Below the pieces are notes generated by a model, which had not been told where the DNA came from, searched no databases, and saw only the letters and a program-made list of their open reading frames with translations. Below, piece by piece: positions 26,924 through 35,632 of a stretch of 64,000 nt of DNA. The position numbers and the translations under genes were made by a program. This DNA comes from Fodinicurvata sp. EGI_FJ10296 (lineage in GTDB: Bacteria > Pseudomonadota > Alphaproteobacteria > DSM-16000 > Inquilinaceae): contig NZ_JBFCVL010000009.1 of assembly GCF_040712075.1 (NCBI RefSeq), forward strand, positions 124,001-188,000. The letters run 5' to 3'. The first letter of the stretch is position 1, and each line of letters starts with the position of its first letter.

Positions 26924-27388
26924 ATGTTCAGTACCACACGTTTTGCGACCATGTCCCTTGCTGCAGTGCTCGCTTTTGGAATCGGGGCGCCGGCCAGCGC
27001 CGGTACCGATTTCGGCAGCCATGAAGACGTCATGGAAATCCTGCCGGATCTCGTCGCCTTTACCCAGGAGAACGGATCCGACGCCGCGATCGCGGCAATG
27101 GACGACCCCGATCACCGCTTTGGCGCCACCTCTGTCGGCCTCATGATCTGGGTGGATGGCAGCATGGGGATGCACAACAAGTACCCCGACCTCGCAGGTA
27201 TCGATTTCAGTCAGTTGCAGGACCTGAGAGGCAACTATGTGATCGAGGAATTTACTGCAGCCGCTGAAGCTGGCGGTGAATACTCGCTAAATTACTGGCC
27301 GCATTACGACGATGAAACGGAATATGAGTATCACTGCTATTCAACGTGGGTCGAAGAGCCGGACATCCTGGCGACAGGCTGCCGTTGA
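26924..27388 (+). CDS. Secreted single Cache-like domain protein
   Basis: A 154-residue protein with a good signal peptide (FATMSLAAVLAFGIGAPASA) and a strong ribosome site (AAAGGAG). The mature part has Cache-type text: VGLMIWVDGSMGMHNKYPDLAGIDFSQLQDLRGNYVIEEF, then AGGEYSLNYWPHYDDETEYEYHCYSTWVEEPDILATG. Cache domains bind small ligands and usually sit in chemoreceptors or kinases; a free one could present a ligand to a membrane sensor. The cysteines near the end (Cys in YHCYS and GCR) might form a disulphide. A strong hairpin follows downstream. Confidence 0.72.
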   Translation: MFSTTRFATMSLAAVLAFGIGAPASAGTDFGSHEDVMEILPDLVAFTQENGSDAAIAAMDDPDHRFGATSVGLMIWVDGSMGMHNKYPDLAGIDFSQLQDLRGNYVIEEFTAAAEAGGEYSLNYWPHYDDETEYEYHCYSTWVEEPDILATGCR

Positions 27389-27477
27389 TTGGTTGGTATG
27401 CCGCCGTTTCGGAGGTGACCTCCGGCCGGCACACCACCAGGACCTGGTGATCATCTGAATCAGCTTGTCACAATATG

Positions 27478-27507
27478 CGGCGGATCCCCTTTTATGGGGA
27501 TCCGCCG
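27478..27507 (+). terminator. Rho-independent-type terminator after the Cache-like gene
   Basis: CGGCGGATCCCC and GGGGATCCGCCG form a perfect 12-bp stem with loop TTTTAT, followed by TTTCGTT. It lies 90 bp after the Cache-like stop and before the convergent amine oxidase gene, so it may serve both. Confidence 0.8.
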
Positions 27508-27562
27508 TTTCGTTATCTTGCGGTCCGTCGTGGCGGCGGTTTCATCGTCGATCCGCCGCATC

Positions 27563-29128
27563 TCAGGCCTTCATGGGCAGCCAGCCCGTCGCCGGAAGCC
27601 CCAGCTTTTTGACCAGCACCTCTTCCGTCGTCTGCAAAGCGCCTTCGACCCATCCCTGCTGATTTGAATAGGCCTCACCGCAAACATAGACGGGCATATC
27701 GTCGAACGGCTTAAGCATACCGGCTTTTACTTCCCAGGACCGTGCACCGATATTCCAGCTGTTCCAGCCGCCGCCGAACGGCTCGGCCGACCAGTTCGCA
27801 TAGGCCGCGACATAGGGTTCGGGTATGTAGTTGATAGCGTGGATGCTGCGCAACTGATCCTGGACGGTGCGGACCATGTTGGTGATCGAAAGGTCCTCGT
27901 GATTGCGCAGGTCGATGATGCCCGCCAGGCTTCCGTGCCTGTTTCCGGTCAGTGGAACCCAGAAGTTTTTCTCCCGACCATCACAATAGCTGGCCATCAT
28001 CAGAGAGTTCTGGTCGTCGTTGGTTATCCCGCCGGTGGACTCCGGCGTATCATTGAAGAAGCCGTCATAGTTCGACCCCCAATAGTAGATCTGCCGCAGC
28101 GACAGATCGGTAACGGTCTGACCGGCCTTCATACCGAGCTGGCGCCACCAGGGATACGGATAGCCCATGAACAGTTTGAACATCGGCAGCGAGGTTACCG
28201 ATGTCGTCATTGAGACGAAGTGGCTGGTCCGGGGCATGGACAGGCGGTCGAGAGACCGTTTCGGCATGGCCAGTACGAGATGTTCAGCGGTGAGCGACTC
28301 TTCGTCGGCTAGATTGAGTCTGACGCCGGCGTAAGGTGAATCCAGCGGCTCCCAGCCTTTGACCTCCTGTTGCCGGAACGTTATGCCCTTGTCGATCGCC
28401 TCCTTCAGCAATCGTTTGGGCAGAGCGTCGAAACCTGCTCTGATCGAAGTAAAAGCCGCGCCCGCGCAGAAATCCGCGACGAACCAGGGAATCGCATCGG
28501 CGGCATTCCAGTTGCCCACAGTCGTATTATAGCCACAGGCAGTATGGACAAATCGATAGGCCTCGGGCGAAAGAACCCGTTCCAACAGATTCCACAGCCC
28601 TAATGTGTAAAGTGGTTGTCCGTCGACCATGAAGGTCCGCTTGATTTCTTCCCATTCGTCCTCTGATTTATAGACTGCGTCGGGAACGATGCAGTTGAGG
28701 GCATGGGTCAGCAGGGATAGCGGGTCGCGCCCACGCTCCAGGGGGGCAAGATCGTAAGGTACCTTGGACTCGTCCTTCAGATCGGGCGTTCGCAGATACT
28801 TGTTGCGGACATAGGCCATGTTGTTTCTCGAGTCGACCGCAAAGGGGACCGTCTCGAAATTGACCGGATCGCGTTGCTGCAGATCCAGCACCAGGTTGGT
28901 CACCATCGGCTGGGATGTCAGATATCGCATGCCGCCCAGTTCCGCGCGGCGGACACCGCCAAGGCCCGGAAGGGCTACCGATTTCAGGCGCCCACCGATT
29001 TCAGGCAACATTTCGAACAGGGCGATCCGCGATGGGTCGACGGCGCCGGACATGGCCAGACGCCAGGCGGCGAACGTACCGGCGACACCGCCGCCCACTA
29101 CGACATGAGAAAAATCGGTCCGATTCAT
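27563..29128 (-). CDS. FAD-dependent amine oxidase-like flavoprotein
   Basis: A 521-residue protein of the flavin amine-oxidase fold: dinucleotide site VVVGGGVAGTFAAWRLA at about residues 9-25, FEMLPEIGGRLKS, ELGGMRYL, and a C-terminal FAD segment MPVYVCGEAYSNQQGWVEGALQT. Unlike DavB it lacks the lysine-monooxygenase blocks, and the mid-part (YNTTVGNWNAADAIPWFVADF, DLSLRQIYYWGSNYDGFFND) does not match any oxidase I can name. No signal peptide. ATG 29128 is preceded by AAGGA at 7 bp. It lies 163 bp downstream of an unknown gene on the same strand, and two microduplications occupy the gap. Confidence 0.83.
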   Translation of the reverse strand: MNRTDFSHVVVGGGVAGTFAAWRLAMSGAVDPSRIALFEMLPEIGGRLKSVALPGLGGVRRAELGGMRYLTSQPMVTNLVLDLQQRDPVNFETVPFAVDSRNNMAYVRNKYLRTPDLKDESKVPYDLAPLERGRDPLSLLTHALNCIVPDAVYKSEDEWEEIKRTFMVDGQPLYTLGLWNLLERVLSPEAYRFVHTACGYNTTVGNWNAADAIPWFVADFCAGAAFTSIRAGFDALPKRLLKEAIDKGITFRQQEVKGWEPLDSPYAGVRLNLADEESLTAEHLVLAMPKRSLDRLSMPRTSHFVSMTTSVTSLPMFKLFMGYPYPWWRQLGMKAGQTVTDLSLRQIYYWGSNYDGFFNDTPESTGGITNDDQNSLMMASYCDGREKNFWVPLTGNRHGSLAGIIDLRNHEDLSITNMVRTVQDQLRSIHAINYIPEPYVAAYANWSAEPFGGGWNSWNIGARSWEVKAGMLKPFDDMPVYVCGEAYSNQQGWVEGALQTTEEVLVKKLGLPATGWLPMKA

Positions 29129-29142
29129 GTATGTGTCCTTGC

Positions 29143-29178
29143 ATGTGTTCAGAAAGGGCCATGCGTTCAGAAAGGGCC
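29143..29178. repeat. 18-bp tandem duplication
   Basis: Two adjacent 18-bp copies with one mismatch, each containing GTTCAGAAAGGGCC, lie just upstream of the amine oxidase start. Confidence 0.9.
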
Positions 29179-29264
29179 TGTTGGTGTTGGATGCCGGTTC
29201 CACCGGGAAAAAGGCTTTTCCGCCTCATGCGGGCGCGCCAACACCTTTCGCGGCTTTATCCGGG

Positions 29265-29290
29265 CTCACGACCCAGGCTCTCGACCCAGG
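29265..29290. repeat. 13-bp tandem duplication
   Basis: CTCACGACCCAGG is followed directly by CTCTCGACCCAGG. The pair abuts the stop of the upstream gene at 29292. Confidence 0.85.
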
Positions 29291-29291
29291 C

Positions 29292-30062
29292 TCATGGATT
29301 CCGCTGAGCGGCGAACACGGCCGCCTCGACGAGTGTCGCGCCGAGCATTGGCGTTACGCCCAGCCGCCCGAAGCCGTTGGCGCCAAACCATTCGGCATAA
29401 GCCATAACCATCGCGCGATCCTGGAGCCCCGCATCATCGAATCGCGTCGTCTGCACAACCTGAACGCTGTCGATCTCGCTCGATTGGGTGACGTAGAATG
29501 GCGTTGTGTCGACCAGTTGCAGTTCCTGGCGTTTGGCAGCTGCACGCTCCAGGTTCCGGCCGAGATCCGCATACCAGGTTTGGGTAAGCTCGCCGATGAG
29601 CAACCATCCGAACGGGCTGTGCCGGAATTGCGGATCGGCTGGCGGGTGGACGAAGGAAGCGATCGTTTGCGGCGCATCGTCGACCGTCAGCACGGGGATC
29701 GGACTGAACGATGACCATTCCTGGCCGGCCATCCACAAGGAATAGGCGACGATGGTCTGCGTGCTGCCCAGACTGTGGTCGCCGGCGGCGCCAGTCCATT
29801 CCTTGGGCGGCGGCGTGCTGAGGAATTGGGTAAAGCTGTACTGGGCCTGAGAAAAATAGAGCCCGAGGTCCGTTTCGCCCGCCAGACCGGGCAGAATCGG
29901 TCGGATGCCGAGTTGCTGGAATTTTACCCGCATGTCGTTGAGGTTCTGGCGGAAACATCGGTCCCAGCCAGGGGTGAGCTTCCCGGGAATGAACCAGCCT
30001 CTGTGGGTATAGCCCATTCCGGCTTCCCGCCCGTCAGCGCCAGATTGAGAATCGATCCGCAT
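29292..30062 (-). CDS. Hypothetical protein upstream of the amine oxidase
   Basis: About 256 residues from ATG 30062 (AGGGGGG upstream) or 241 from ATG 30017 (GGGAAG upstream); both are credible. No signal peptide or membrane span is seen. The text is rich in Trp, Gln and Thr (GWFIPGKLTPGWDRCF, QAQYSFTQFLSTPPPKEWTGAAG, STQTIVAYSLWMAGQEWSSF) and ends in a small alanine-rich helix. I recognise no family. Its place 5' of the flavoprotein on the same strand suggests a partner, substrate or maturation factor. Confidence 0.65.
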   Translation of the reverse strand: MRIDSQSGADGREAGMGYTHRGWFIPGKLTPGWDRCFRQNLNDMRVKFQQLGIRPILPGLAGETDLGLYFSQAQYSFTQFLSTPPPKEWTGAAGDHSLGSTQTIVAYSLWMAGQEWSSFSPIPVLTVDDAPQTIASFVHPPADPQFRHSPFGWLLIGELTQTWYADLGRNLERAAAKRQELQLVDTTPFYVTQSSEIDSVQVVQTTRFDDAGLQDRAMVMAYAEWFGANGFGRLGVTPMLGATLVEAAVFAAQRNP

Positions 30063-30399
30063 GCCGCCCCCCTGCCATATTTCCGATAGGTCAACGCATC
30101 ATCTGATGTGCGATATACAACCTAAAGTAGCTATAAATCATTAAAAAGCAACTAATAGGAAAGATAATTTTCTCCCATATGAATGTGACGTTTTGTCCAT
30201 CCGGCCGTTGGGCCCGACAACGTTTGCGTCGAACTCATCCAGCGGCGTGAGAAGGGTGCCGGTGTTTCGCAGTCACAGCTCTTACGGAGGGATGAATTCG
30301 GAGGCCCCGGTTCTATGTCATGAGAATTATGCCGGGGGCGTAGGGTCGGTGGACAGTGCGCCGACAGGATCATGGCAACAGCAGAAGGGAGAGTCCGCA
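30063..30399. other. 337-bp divergent intergenic region
   Basis: AT-rich between about 30085 and 30185 and GC-rich after that. It should hold promoters for the unknown gene on the left and the sugar dehydrogenase on the right. CATCA-TC-TGATG near 30097 is a small palindrome of uncertain meaning. I see no gene. Confidence 0.5.
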
Positions 30400-31542
30400 A
30401 TGTCGACACGGTTCACCATCGCGCATGGAGTAGCGGCCGCTGCTGTCCTCGCGCTTCATAGCGGGGCCGCTGCGGCCGACGCGGCCCGGACTTTCAGCGC
30501 GGGAGATTATGAGGTTAGGGCGGTGACGGTGGTTGACGGGCTTGAACACCCGTGGAGCATGGCTTTCCTGCCCGACGGCGCTGTTCTCGTCACCGAAAGG
30601 CCCGGCCGCCTCAGGATCGTGCGCGACGGCAGACTTGCCCCGGAGCCCCTTTCGGGCGTCCCCGAGGTCGTTGCGTCGGGGCAGGGCGGGCTTCTCGATG
30701 TCGTTCTTCACCCCGATTTCGAGGCCAATTCGCTGGTATATCTGAGCTACGCGGCCCAGGGACCCGGTGGAGCGACAACCGCCATTGCCCGCGGGCGGTT
30801 CGACGGCGAGGCGCTGGTCGATACGTCAACGATCTTCATGGCAGAGGCCGAAGGGGCAACAGGCCGTCATTTCGGCGGCCGCATGGTGTTCGATCCCGAC
30901 GGGTACCTCTACCTCACTATTGGCGACAGGGGGGAAATGGACCGCGCCCAGGACACGGGCGATCATGCGGGCACCACATTGCGCCTTCGCGACGACGGTA
31001 GTGTTCCGGAGCAAAATCCGTTCGTTGATGACGAGGCTGCGCTGCCGGAGATATTCACCTTTGGCAATCGCAATGGACAGGGGCTGGCCGTTCATCCTGA
31101 CACCGGGGCCGTCTGGCAGCACGAGCATGGCCCCCGGGGCGGTGACGAGATCAACGTCCTGCGCGCCGGATTGAACTATGGTTGGCCCGAGGTGACGTAT
31201 GGCATCGGCTATAGCGGCGGGCAGATTGCTGAATCGGCGACCGGGCCGGGATTCGAGCCGCCGCTCAAGCACTGGACACCGTCAATCGCGCCGTCGGGCA
31301 TGGCCTTTTACACCGGCGACGTTTTCCCGGTGTGGCAGGGCGATATCTTCGTCGGTGCTCTTGCCGGCCAGCATCTGGCGCGCGTGTCCTTCGACGGAAC
31401 GCAGGAAGTCGGGGAAGAGCAGATGATGACCGATTTCGGCTGGCGGATCCGGGCGGTCACCCAGGGGCCGGACGGTCACCTTTATCTGCTTGTCGATGCC
31501 GCCGACGCACCGATGGTTCGCCTGGAGCGGGCCGATCCCTGA
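30400..31542 (+). CDS. PQQ-dependent aldose sugar dehydrogenase family protein
   Basis: A 380-residue periplasmic beta-propeller protein of the soluble glucose/sorbosone dehydrogenase family (YliI/Asd-like). It has a signal peptide (VAAAAVLALHSGAAAADA), then EHPWSMAFLPDGAVLVTERPGRLRIV, GQGGLLDVVLHPDF with the likely catalytic histidine, FTFGNRNGQGLAVHP and WQHEHGPRGGDEINVL, which fit PQQ- and calcium-site regions. Such enzymes oxidise aldoses and pass electrons to periplasmic acceptors. No PQQ synthesis genes are in the window. ATG 30400 has AAGGGAGAG upstream. Confidence 0.87.
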   Translation: MSTRFTIAHGVAAAAVLALHSGAAAADAARTFSAGDYEVRAVTVVDGLEHPWSMAFLPDGAVLVTERPGRLRIVRDGRLAPEPLSGVPEVVASGQGGLLDVVLHPDFEANSLVYLSYAAQGPGGATTAIARGRFDGEALVDTSTIFMAEAEGATGRHFGGRMVFDPDGYLYLTIGDRGEMDRAQDTGDHAGTTLRLRDDGSVPEQNPFVDDEAALPEIFTFGNRNGQGLAVHPDTGAVWQHEHGPRGGDEINVLRAGLNYGWPEVTYGIGYSGGQIAESATGPGFEPPLKHWTPSIAPSGMAFYTGDVFPVWQGDIFVGALAGQHLARVSFDGTQEVGEEQMMTDFGWRIRAVTQGPDGHLYLLVDAADAPMVRLERADP

Positions 31543-31560
31543 TCAAGGTCTCACCGGCGA

Positions 31561-32313
31561 TCAGTACAGGTGCTGTCCGCCGGTGACGAAGATCTCGGTA
31601 CCGGTGACATAGGCGCTGTCGCTCGTGCACAGCCAATAGATCACCGACGCGACGTCCTGGGGCACACCCAGCCGATTCAACGGTATCCGGGGCAGCAGCA
31701 TGGCGGTTTCAGGCGACAGCATGGCGGTTTCAATCTCGCCCGGCGCGACAGCGTTCACCCGGACGCCGATCTCGCCGAGTTCGACGGCCATCTCGCGGGT
31801 CAGGGCGGACAGCGCCGCCTTGGACGTCGAATAGGCGGAACCGGCGAACGGATGGCTTGCGTGGCCGGCGATCGAGGTGACATTGACGATCGCGCCGGGT
31901 CCTTTGGCCAGAGCCGAAGCGAATCCTCGTGCCAGTTCGATCGGTGTGAAGAAATTCAGCTCGAAGACCCGCCGCCATTCGTCGATGTCGCCATTCAGGC
32001 ACCCCAGGCGTTCCTTGTACGGCGTTTTGGGCGACATACCGGCATTGTTGATCAACGCACCCAAAGCCCCGTCATCCAGCAGCGTCGTCGCGCGTTTGAT
32101 GAACGACGCACGGCTTTCCGCGTCGCCGAGATCGGCCGTGATGTGGTGGGTCCAGTTGGGGTCGCGCTGACATTCCGCCGGGACGTCTTCGCGGCTTGCG
32201 GTAATGATTCGCCAGCCAGCATCGGAAAACCGCTTGACGGTGGTATGACCGATCCCGCGGCTGGCGCCGGTGAGGATAACGGTCGGTCGGGTATTGCTGC
32301 GATCGCTTGTCAT
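31561..32313 (-). CDS. Short-chain dehydrogenase/reductase
   Basis: A 250-residue SDR enzyme: TGASRGIG cofactor motif at about residues 14-21, NNAG, catalytic Ser in NVTSIAG and YSTSK (Tyr-x-x-x-Lys), plus the C-terminal TGTEIFVTGGQHLY. Substrate is unknown. ATG 32313 fits the family; an ATG at 32349 would add 12 residues, and neither has a good ribosome site. A 21-bp in-frame duplication at 31696-31737 repeats ETAML-P near residue 200, in the flexible substrate loop. It converges with the sugar dehydrogenase gene. Confidence 0.88.
   Translation of the reverse strand: MTSDRSNTRPTVILTGASRGIGHTTVKRFSDAGWRIITASREDVPAECQRDPNWTHHITADLGDAESRASFIKRATTLLDDGALGALINNAGMSPKTPYKERLGCLNGDIDEWRRVFELNFFTPIELARGFASALAKGPGAIVNVTSIAGHASHPFAGSAYSTSKAALSALTREMAVELGEIGVRVNAVAPGEIETAMLSPETAMLLPRIPLNRLGVPQDVASVIYWLCTSDSAYVTGTEIFVTGGQHLY
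31696..31737. repeat. 21-bp in-frame tandem duplication in the SDR gene
   Basis: CAGCATGGCGGTTTCA recurs at a 21-bp interval, giving ETAMLSP-ETAMLLP in the protein. Confidence 0.9.
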
Positions 32314-32434
32314 GCGTGGAAGATAGGCGTTCGCATTGCTGACGGCCATAGGGCCAATAGTCTCGCGGGTCAGAAATGTTCAAGCTTCCGCGGCCGGCGG
32401 CGCATCAAGCCGCGCGGCCGCTGGTTCTGGCGGT

Positions 32435-32827
32435 TTATTTTTTTCTCAGAGCGGCGGGCGCAATGGTCGATACGCGCGTGATCCGAAATGGCAACTGCTC
32501 TTCATCATGTTCAGTGATGGTTATGTAGTCGCCTTCAACGAGGATGTGACGGTCGAGCGCGAAGATCGGCTCGTCGATATCCTCCTCCATGCCATCATAA
32601 TGGAACACCCATCGGCCGCCGCGGGTGCGGCGAAGATGCCCGTGCTGATCGTCTTCGCCCGGCCAGAAGCGGCGCACCGTGCAATAGGGCGCATCGTCGG
32701 CCCAGGAACTGCTGTCGAGATGGCCATCCTCGGTCAACGGTGCCACGAAATCATAGCCGCGATCCTGACTGCCGTTGGGAAAGTCATGAGTGCGCGCCAG
32801 TTCGAGTCTGATCCGCTTCAGCGGCAT
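32435..32827 (-). CDS. Conserved-looking hypothetical protein, 130 residues
   Basis: Start ATG 32827 has AAAGGA 9 bp upstream. The protein opens MPLKRIRLELARTHDFP and is acidic and aromatic, with CTVRRFWPGEDDQHGHLRRTRGGRWVFHYDG, then EPIFALDRHILVEGDYITITEHDEEQLPFRI. The layout suggests a small soluble beta protein. No signal or membrane segment. It lies 50 bp downstream of the UspA-type gene, probably in one transcript and so perhaps part of the same stress or low-oxygen response. I cannot name its family. Confidence 0.7.
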   Translation of the reverse strand: MPLKRIRLELARTHDFPNGSQDRGYDFVAPLTEDGHLDSSSWADDAPYCTVRRFWPGEDDQHGHLRRTRGGRWVFHYDGMEEDIDEPIFALDRHILVEGDYITITEHDEEQLPFRITRVSTIAPAALRKK

Positions 32828-32877
32828 GACGTGGTCCTTTCCCGGTTTCCGATCGGCCCAGTGTACGCGGTCTGGTC

Positions 32878-33756
32878 TTAATGCGCTATCAGCACGGGTA
32901 TGGTGGCGTTGGAGAGGACATGATTGGTGACGCCGCCCAGGATCATCTGGCGCCACCGGCTGTGGCCGTAGCCGCCCATGATCAGAATACCGGCACCCAG
33001 ATCCGTCGCGCGTGACAGTAGGGCAGCGCCAACCGCCCGCCCGCCGGCGTCGACGCTCTGGCTCTGTGCTTCGATGCCGTGCCGTGCCAGATTGTCGACG
33101 ATGCGCTCGCCTGCGTCGGCCGCCGTCTTGTCCGTGCCGGCCGTCAGGATGTGAACGGCTTCCGCACCCGTCAGCAGCGGCATACCGCCGGCCAGGGCGT
33201 GAGCGGCCTGCGGTGTGGGGCTCCATGCAACCGCAAGGGACCCGTTCAGTCTGTCGGGAACGGTCGATGGAACGATCAGAAGTGGACGGCCCGTCCCGAT
33301 CAGCGCTTCTTCGATGGTCAGTAGAGGCTGCGGACTGTCCTTTTCCCCGGCGCGATCCAGCACGATTACATCGGCGGTGATGCCCGCCCTGACGACGACG
33401 TCGTCCTCGCGCCCTTCCATTTCCCGAAACTGGTAGCTGGGTTTGCCCGGACCTGGTGCGGCGTCGTGCGCGATCAGGCCGATATCCTGCACCATCGCCA
33501 TAGCGGATTCTTCGGCAACAGATTTACGGCGGTCGGTTTCCGACCGTGCCGCGGAGACCAGGTGTTCGATGACGCTGGCGGATACACCCTCGCCGGTCGT
33601 CGGGACGAGATCGATGGCCCGCGGCCGGGCGAAAACGATATCCACATGACCGTTGAAAAGCACGGCCAACGCGCCCGCAGCCTTGAGCGTCGGGGCATCG
33701 CCATCGTCGCCAGAAACCAGGGCGAGTATTGATTTATATGCCGGTGAATGCGTCAT
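32878..33756 (-). CDS. Tandem universal stress protein (UspA family)
   Basis: A 292-residue cytoplasmic protein made of two Usp folds. The N-terminal half is degenerate (KSILALVSGDDGDAPTLKAAGALA); the C-terminal half ends with the ATP-binding signature GGYGHSRWRQMILGGVTNHVL and SNATIPVLIAH. Such proteins act in survival under starvation or oxygen limitation. ATG 33756 has GAGGAGG upstream. A perfect 12-2-12 palindrome centred 145 bp upstream contains a FNR/FixK-type core, so control by oxygen status is likely. The gene for the 130-residue hypothetical follows. Confidence 0.88.
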   Translation of the reverse strand: MTHSPAYKSILALVSGDDGDAPTLKAAGALAVLFNGHVDIVFARPRAIDLVPTTGEGVSASVIEHLVSAARSETDRRKSVAEESAMAMVQDIGLIAHDAAPGPGKPSYQFREMEGREDDVVVRAGITADVIVLDRAGEKDSPQPLLTIEEALIGTGRPLLIVPSTVPDRLNGSLAVAWSPTPQAAHALAGGMPLLTGAEAVHILTAGTDKTAADAGERIVDNLARHGIEAQSQSVDAGGRAVGAALLSRATDLGAGILIMGGYGHSRWRQMILGGVTNHVLSNATIPVLIAH

Positions 33757-33863
33757 AGCGGCTGTCCTCCTCTTGCGGCGGCGAAAAGCACGACCGGAAT
33801 CATGCCCGCCGTGACGGCGTTCCCGTCTTCGACCTAGACCCCATCTTCGATGAAATCTGTTGA

Positions 33864-33914
33864 ATTATCGTACCCATAGTAGAGCGCTGGTGCATTGACA
33901 TGTGTCAATGCACC
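33864..33914 (-). promoter_or_regulatory. Candidate FNR/FixK-type activator site and promoter of uspA
   Basis: GGTGCATTGACA-TG-TGTCAATGCACC at 33889-33914 is perfectly symmetrical. Its core TTGAC-ATGT-GTCAA fits the CRP/FNR-family pattern TTGA-N6-TCAA. On the minus strand TACGAT (33872-33867) or GATAAT (33869-33864) could be the -10 box; with the first, the start point near 33860 would place the site at about -41.5, the class II activation position. The alternative is a terminator of the upstream kinase gene, but no T-run follows. Confidence 0.62.
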
Positions 33915-33944
33915 ATCCGGGGATCGGCAAGCCGCGCAGTCCGA

Positions 33945-35600
33945 CTATTTATCATCAGCCGTATTGCCGTGCCGCACGATCGCCAGGGCGCGATCGGCGA
34001 CGGTCTCCAGCGGATTGTCCGCCGCCACGACATTCCATGCGATGTCGCCGAGATCGTACTGCGTCTGCCGTTCGACGACCGCTGCCGTCGCATCCGAGGC
34101 ATCCCCCTTTCGTGAGGTGACGCGCGTTTTGAGCAAGTCGGCGTCGGCCGTCAGCCAGATACCCACGAATCGCCGTGGGCCGGATGCCTGCTCGAACTGT
34201 GCACGCTCTTCGGGCTTCGCGGCGACGGCGTCCAGGATCACGCTGTGGCCTGCTTCTGAAATCCTTGCTGCCGTCGCTGCCATTTCATCATAGATACGTG
34301 TGCTGACGTCCGGCGTGTACCACGAAGGGTCGAGCGGCTGCGTCTCGGCAACACCGGCAAGGCGCTTTCGGATGACGTCCGAGCGCAGGACGACCGCGCC
34401 GGGGACCGCCCCGATATAAGGTGCGATCGCATTGGCGACCGATGTCTTGCCGGTACCGGACAAGCCGCCAACAGCGATCATGACCGGCTCGGGCGGCTGC
34501 AGATATGTGACGGCCCGGCGAAGATAGTCGGCCGCTTCGACGCGTTTCCGCTTGGCGGCGCCGGCGTCGGTTTGCGCGTCGGCGGCGCTGATGCCGATTT
34601 TTGCCCGTACGGCGGCGCGCATGGAAAGAAACAGCGCCAGCGGCTGGACGGCGCCGTAATCGCCCGACAGATCCAGAACGCGGTTCAGAAAGACGTTGGC
34701 ACCGCCGAGCAGGCCGAACCGGTCGAGGTCCATTAATAGAAATGCGTTGTCATAGGCGGTGTCTATGGTGGCGAGATCATCATCGAATTCCAGCGCGTCG
34801 AACAACAGTGGGCCGTCATCTGTGGCGACGACGTTCCCCAGATGCAGGTCGCCGTGACAACGGCGCACATGGCCCTCGGCCGCGCGGCGTTCCAGGTGAT
34901 CCTCAAGGCGCTCAAGGTGGTCGCGGGACAGGATGGCCAATTGGCTGCGTTGCTCGGCGTCCAAAGTATCGCACCCGGCCAGTTCATCGATATTGCCATC
35001 GATCACCGAGCGGACGGCGTCGTATTGGCGTGTTCGTGCTGGAGGTTCGCTGTCGTGAAAGCTGTGGACCCGGTCGGCCAGTTGCTTCAGCAATGCCGGC
35101 GCCAATTCGCCGTTCGCCGCCAGTCGGGAGAGCAGGCGGGACTCGTCGAACCGGGACATGACGACAACCCACTCGACGCAGTCCGTACGAGCGGAGTCGC
35201 CGTTCGGCTCAATAGGCCCGTTCTGGCCCACTTCCGTCTGGAGATCGCCGAGGCGCAAGCCGTCGGCATCCTCCAGGACCGGCATCAAACCCCGGTAGAT
35301 TTCCGGCGCTGTGCGGCGATTGAGTCGTATTTCTGCGGCTGCGGCGCGGGCCCTGGCCCCAAGGGTGGAAAAATCCATATAGGGGAATGCTATGCGCCGC
35401 TTGATCTTGAAGACCGTCTTGCGCCCGAGCAGGACCAGTGCGCCATGGGTGTCGATCCGCTCCGGCTCGCCCCCCTCTGTCGCGAGCACCGACGTTAGCA
35501 GGTCGACGACGCGCGGATCGACATCTTCACCGGCGTCGGTGTCCGGCTCCGGGGCGCGGCGATTCGAACCGGCCCCGCCATTGGGCCACGACTGGCTCAT
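33945..35600 (-). CDS. APH-like kinase fused to a P-loop (AAA_33/zeta-like) kinase
   Basis: A 551-residue two-domain protein. Residues about 30-340 resemble the aminoglycoside-phosphotransferase fold, with catalytic loop HGDLHLGNV and the metal motif LFDALEFDDDLATIDTAYD. Residues about 365-540 are a P-loop kinase with Walker A GGLSGTGKTS and LRSDVIRKRLAG. This fusion is common in proteobacteria beside stress genes, but its substrate is unknown and antibiotic resistance should not be assumed. ATG 35600 follows GGAGGA. uspA lies downstream on the same strand. Confidence 0.88.
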   Translation of the reverse strand: MSQSWPNGGAGSNRRAPEPDTDAGEDVDPRVVDLLTSVLATEGGEPERIDTHGALVLLGRKTVFKIKRRIAFPYMDFSTLGARARAAAAEIRLNRRTAPEIYRGLMPVLEDADGLRLGDLQTEVGQNGPIEPNGDSARTDCVEWVVVMSRFDESRLLSRLAANGELAPALLKQLADRVHSFHDSEPPARTRQYDAVRSVIDGNIDELAGCDTLDAEQRSQLAILSRDHLERLEDHLERRAAEGHVRRCHGDLHLGNVVATDDGPLLFDALEFDDDLATIDTAYDNAFLLMDLDRFGLLGGANVFLNRVLDLSGDYGAVQPLALFLSMRAAVRAKIGISAADAQTDAGAAKRKRVEAADYLRRAVTYLQPPEPVMIAVGGLSGTGKTSVANAIAPYIGAVPGAVVLRSDVIRKRLAGVAETQPLDPSWYTPDVSTRIYDEMAATAARISEAGHSVILDAVAAKPEERAQFEQASGPRRFVGIWLTADADLLKTRVTSRKGDASDATAAVVERQTQYDLGDIAWNVVAADNPLETVADRALAIVRHGNTADDK

Positions 35601-35632
35601 ACTGGTGTCCTCCGGTGTTGGTCCAGCGATGC

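Noticed and set aside
33945-35600. Aminoglycoside resistance gene
   Set aside because: The APH fold is fused to a P-loop kinase and sits with stress genes; this fusion family is not known as a resistance determinant.
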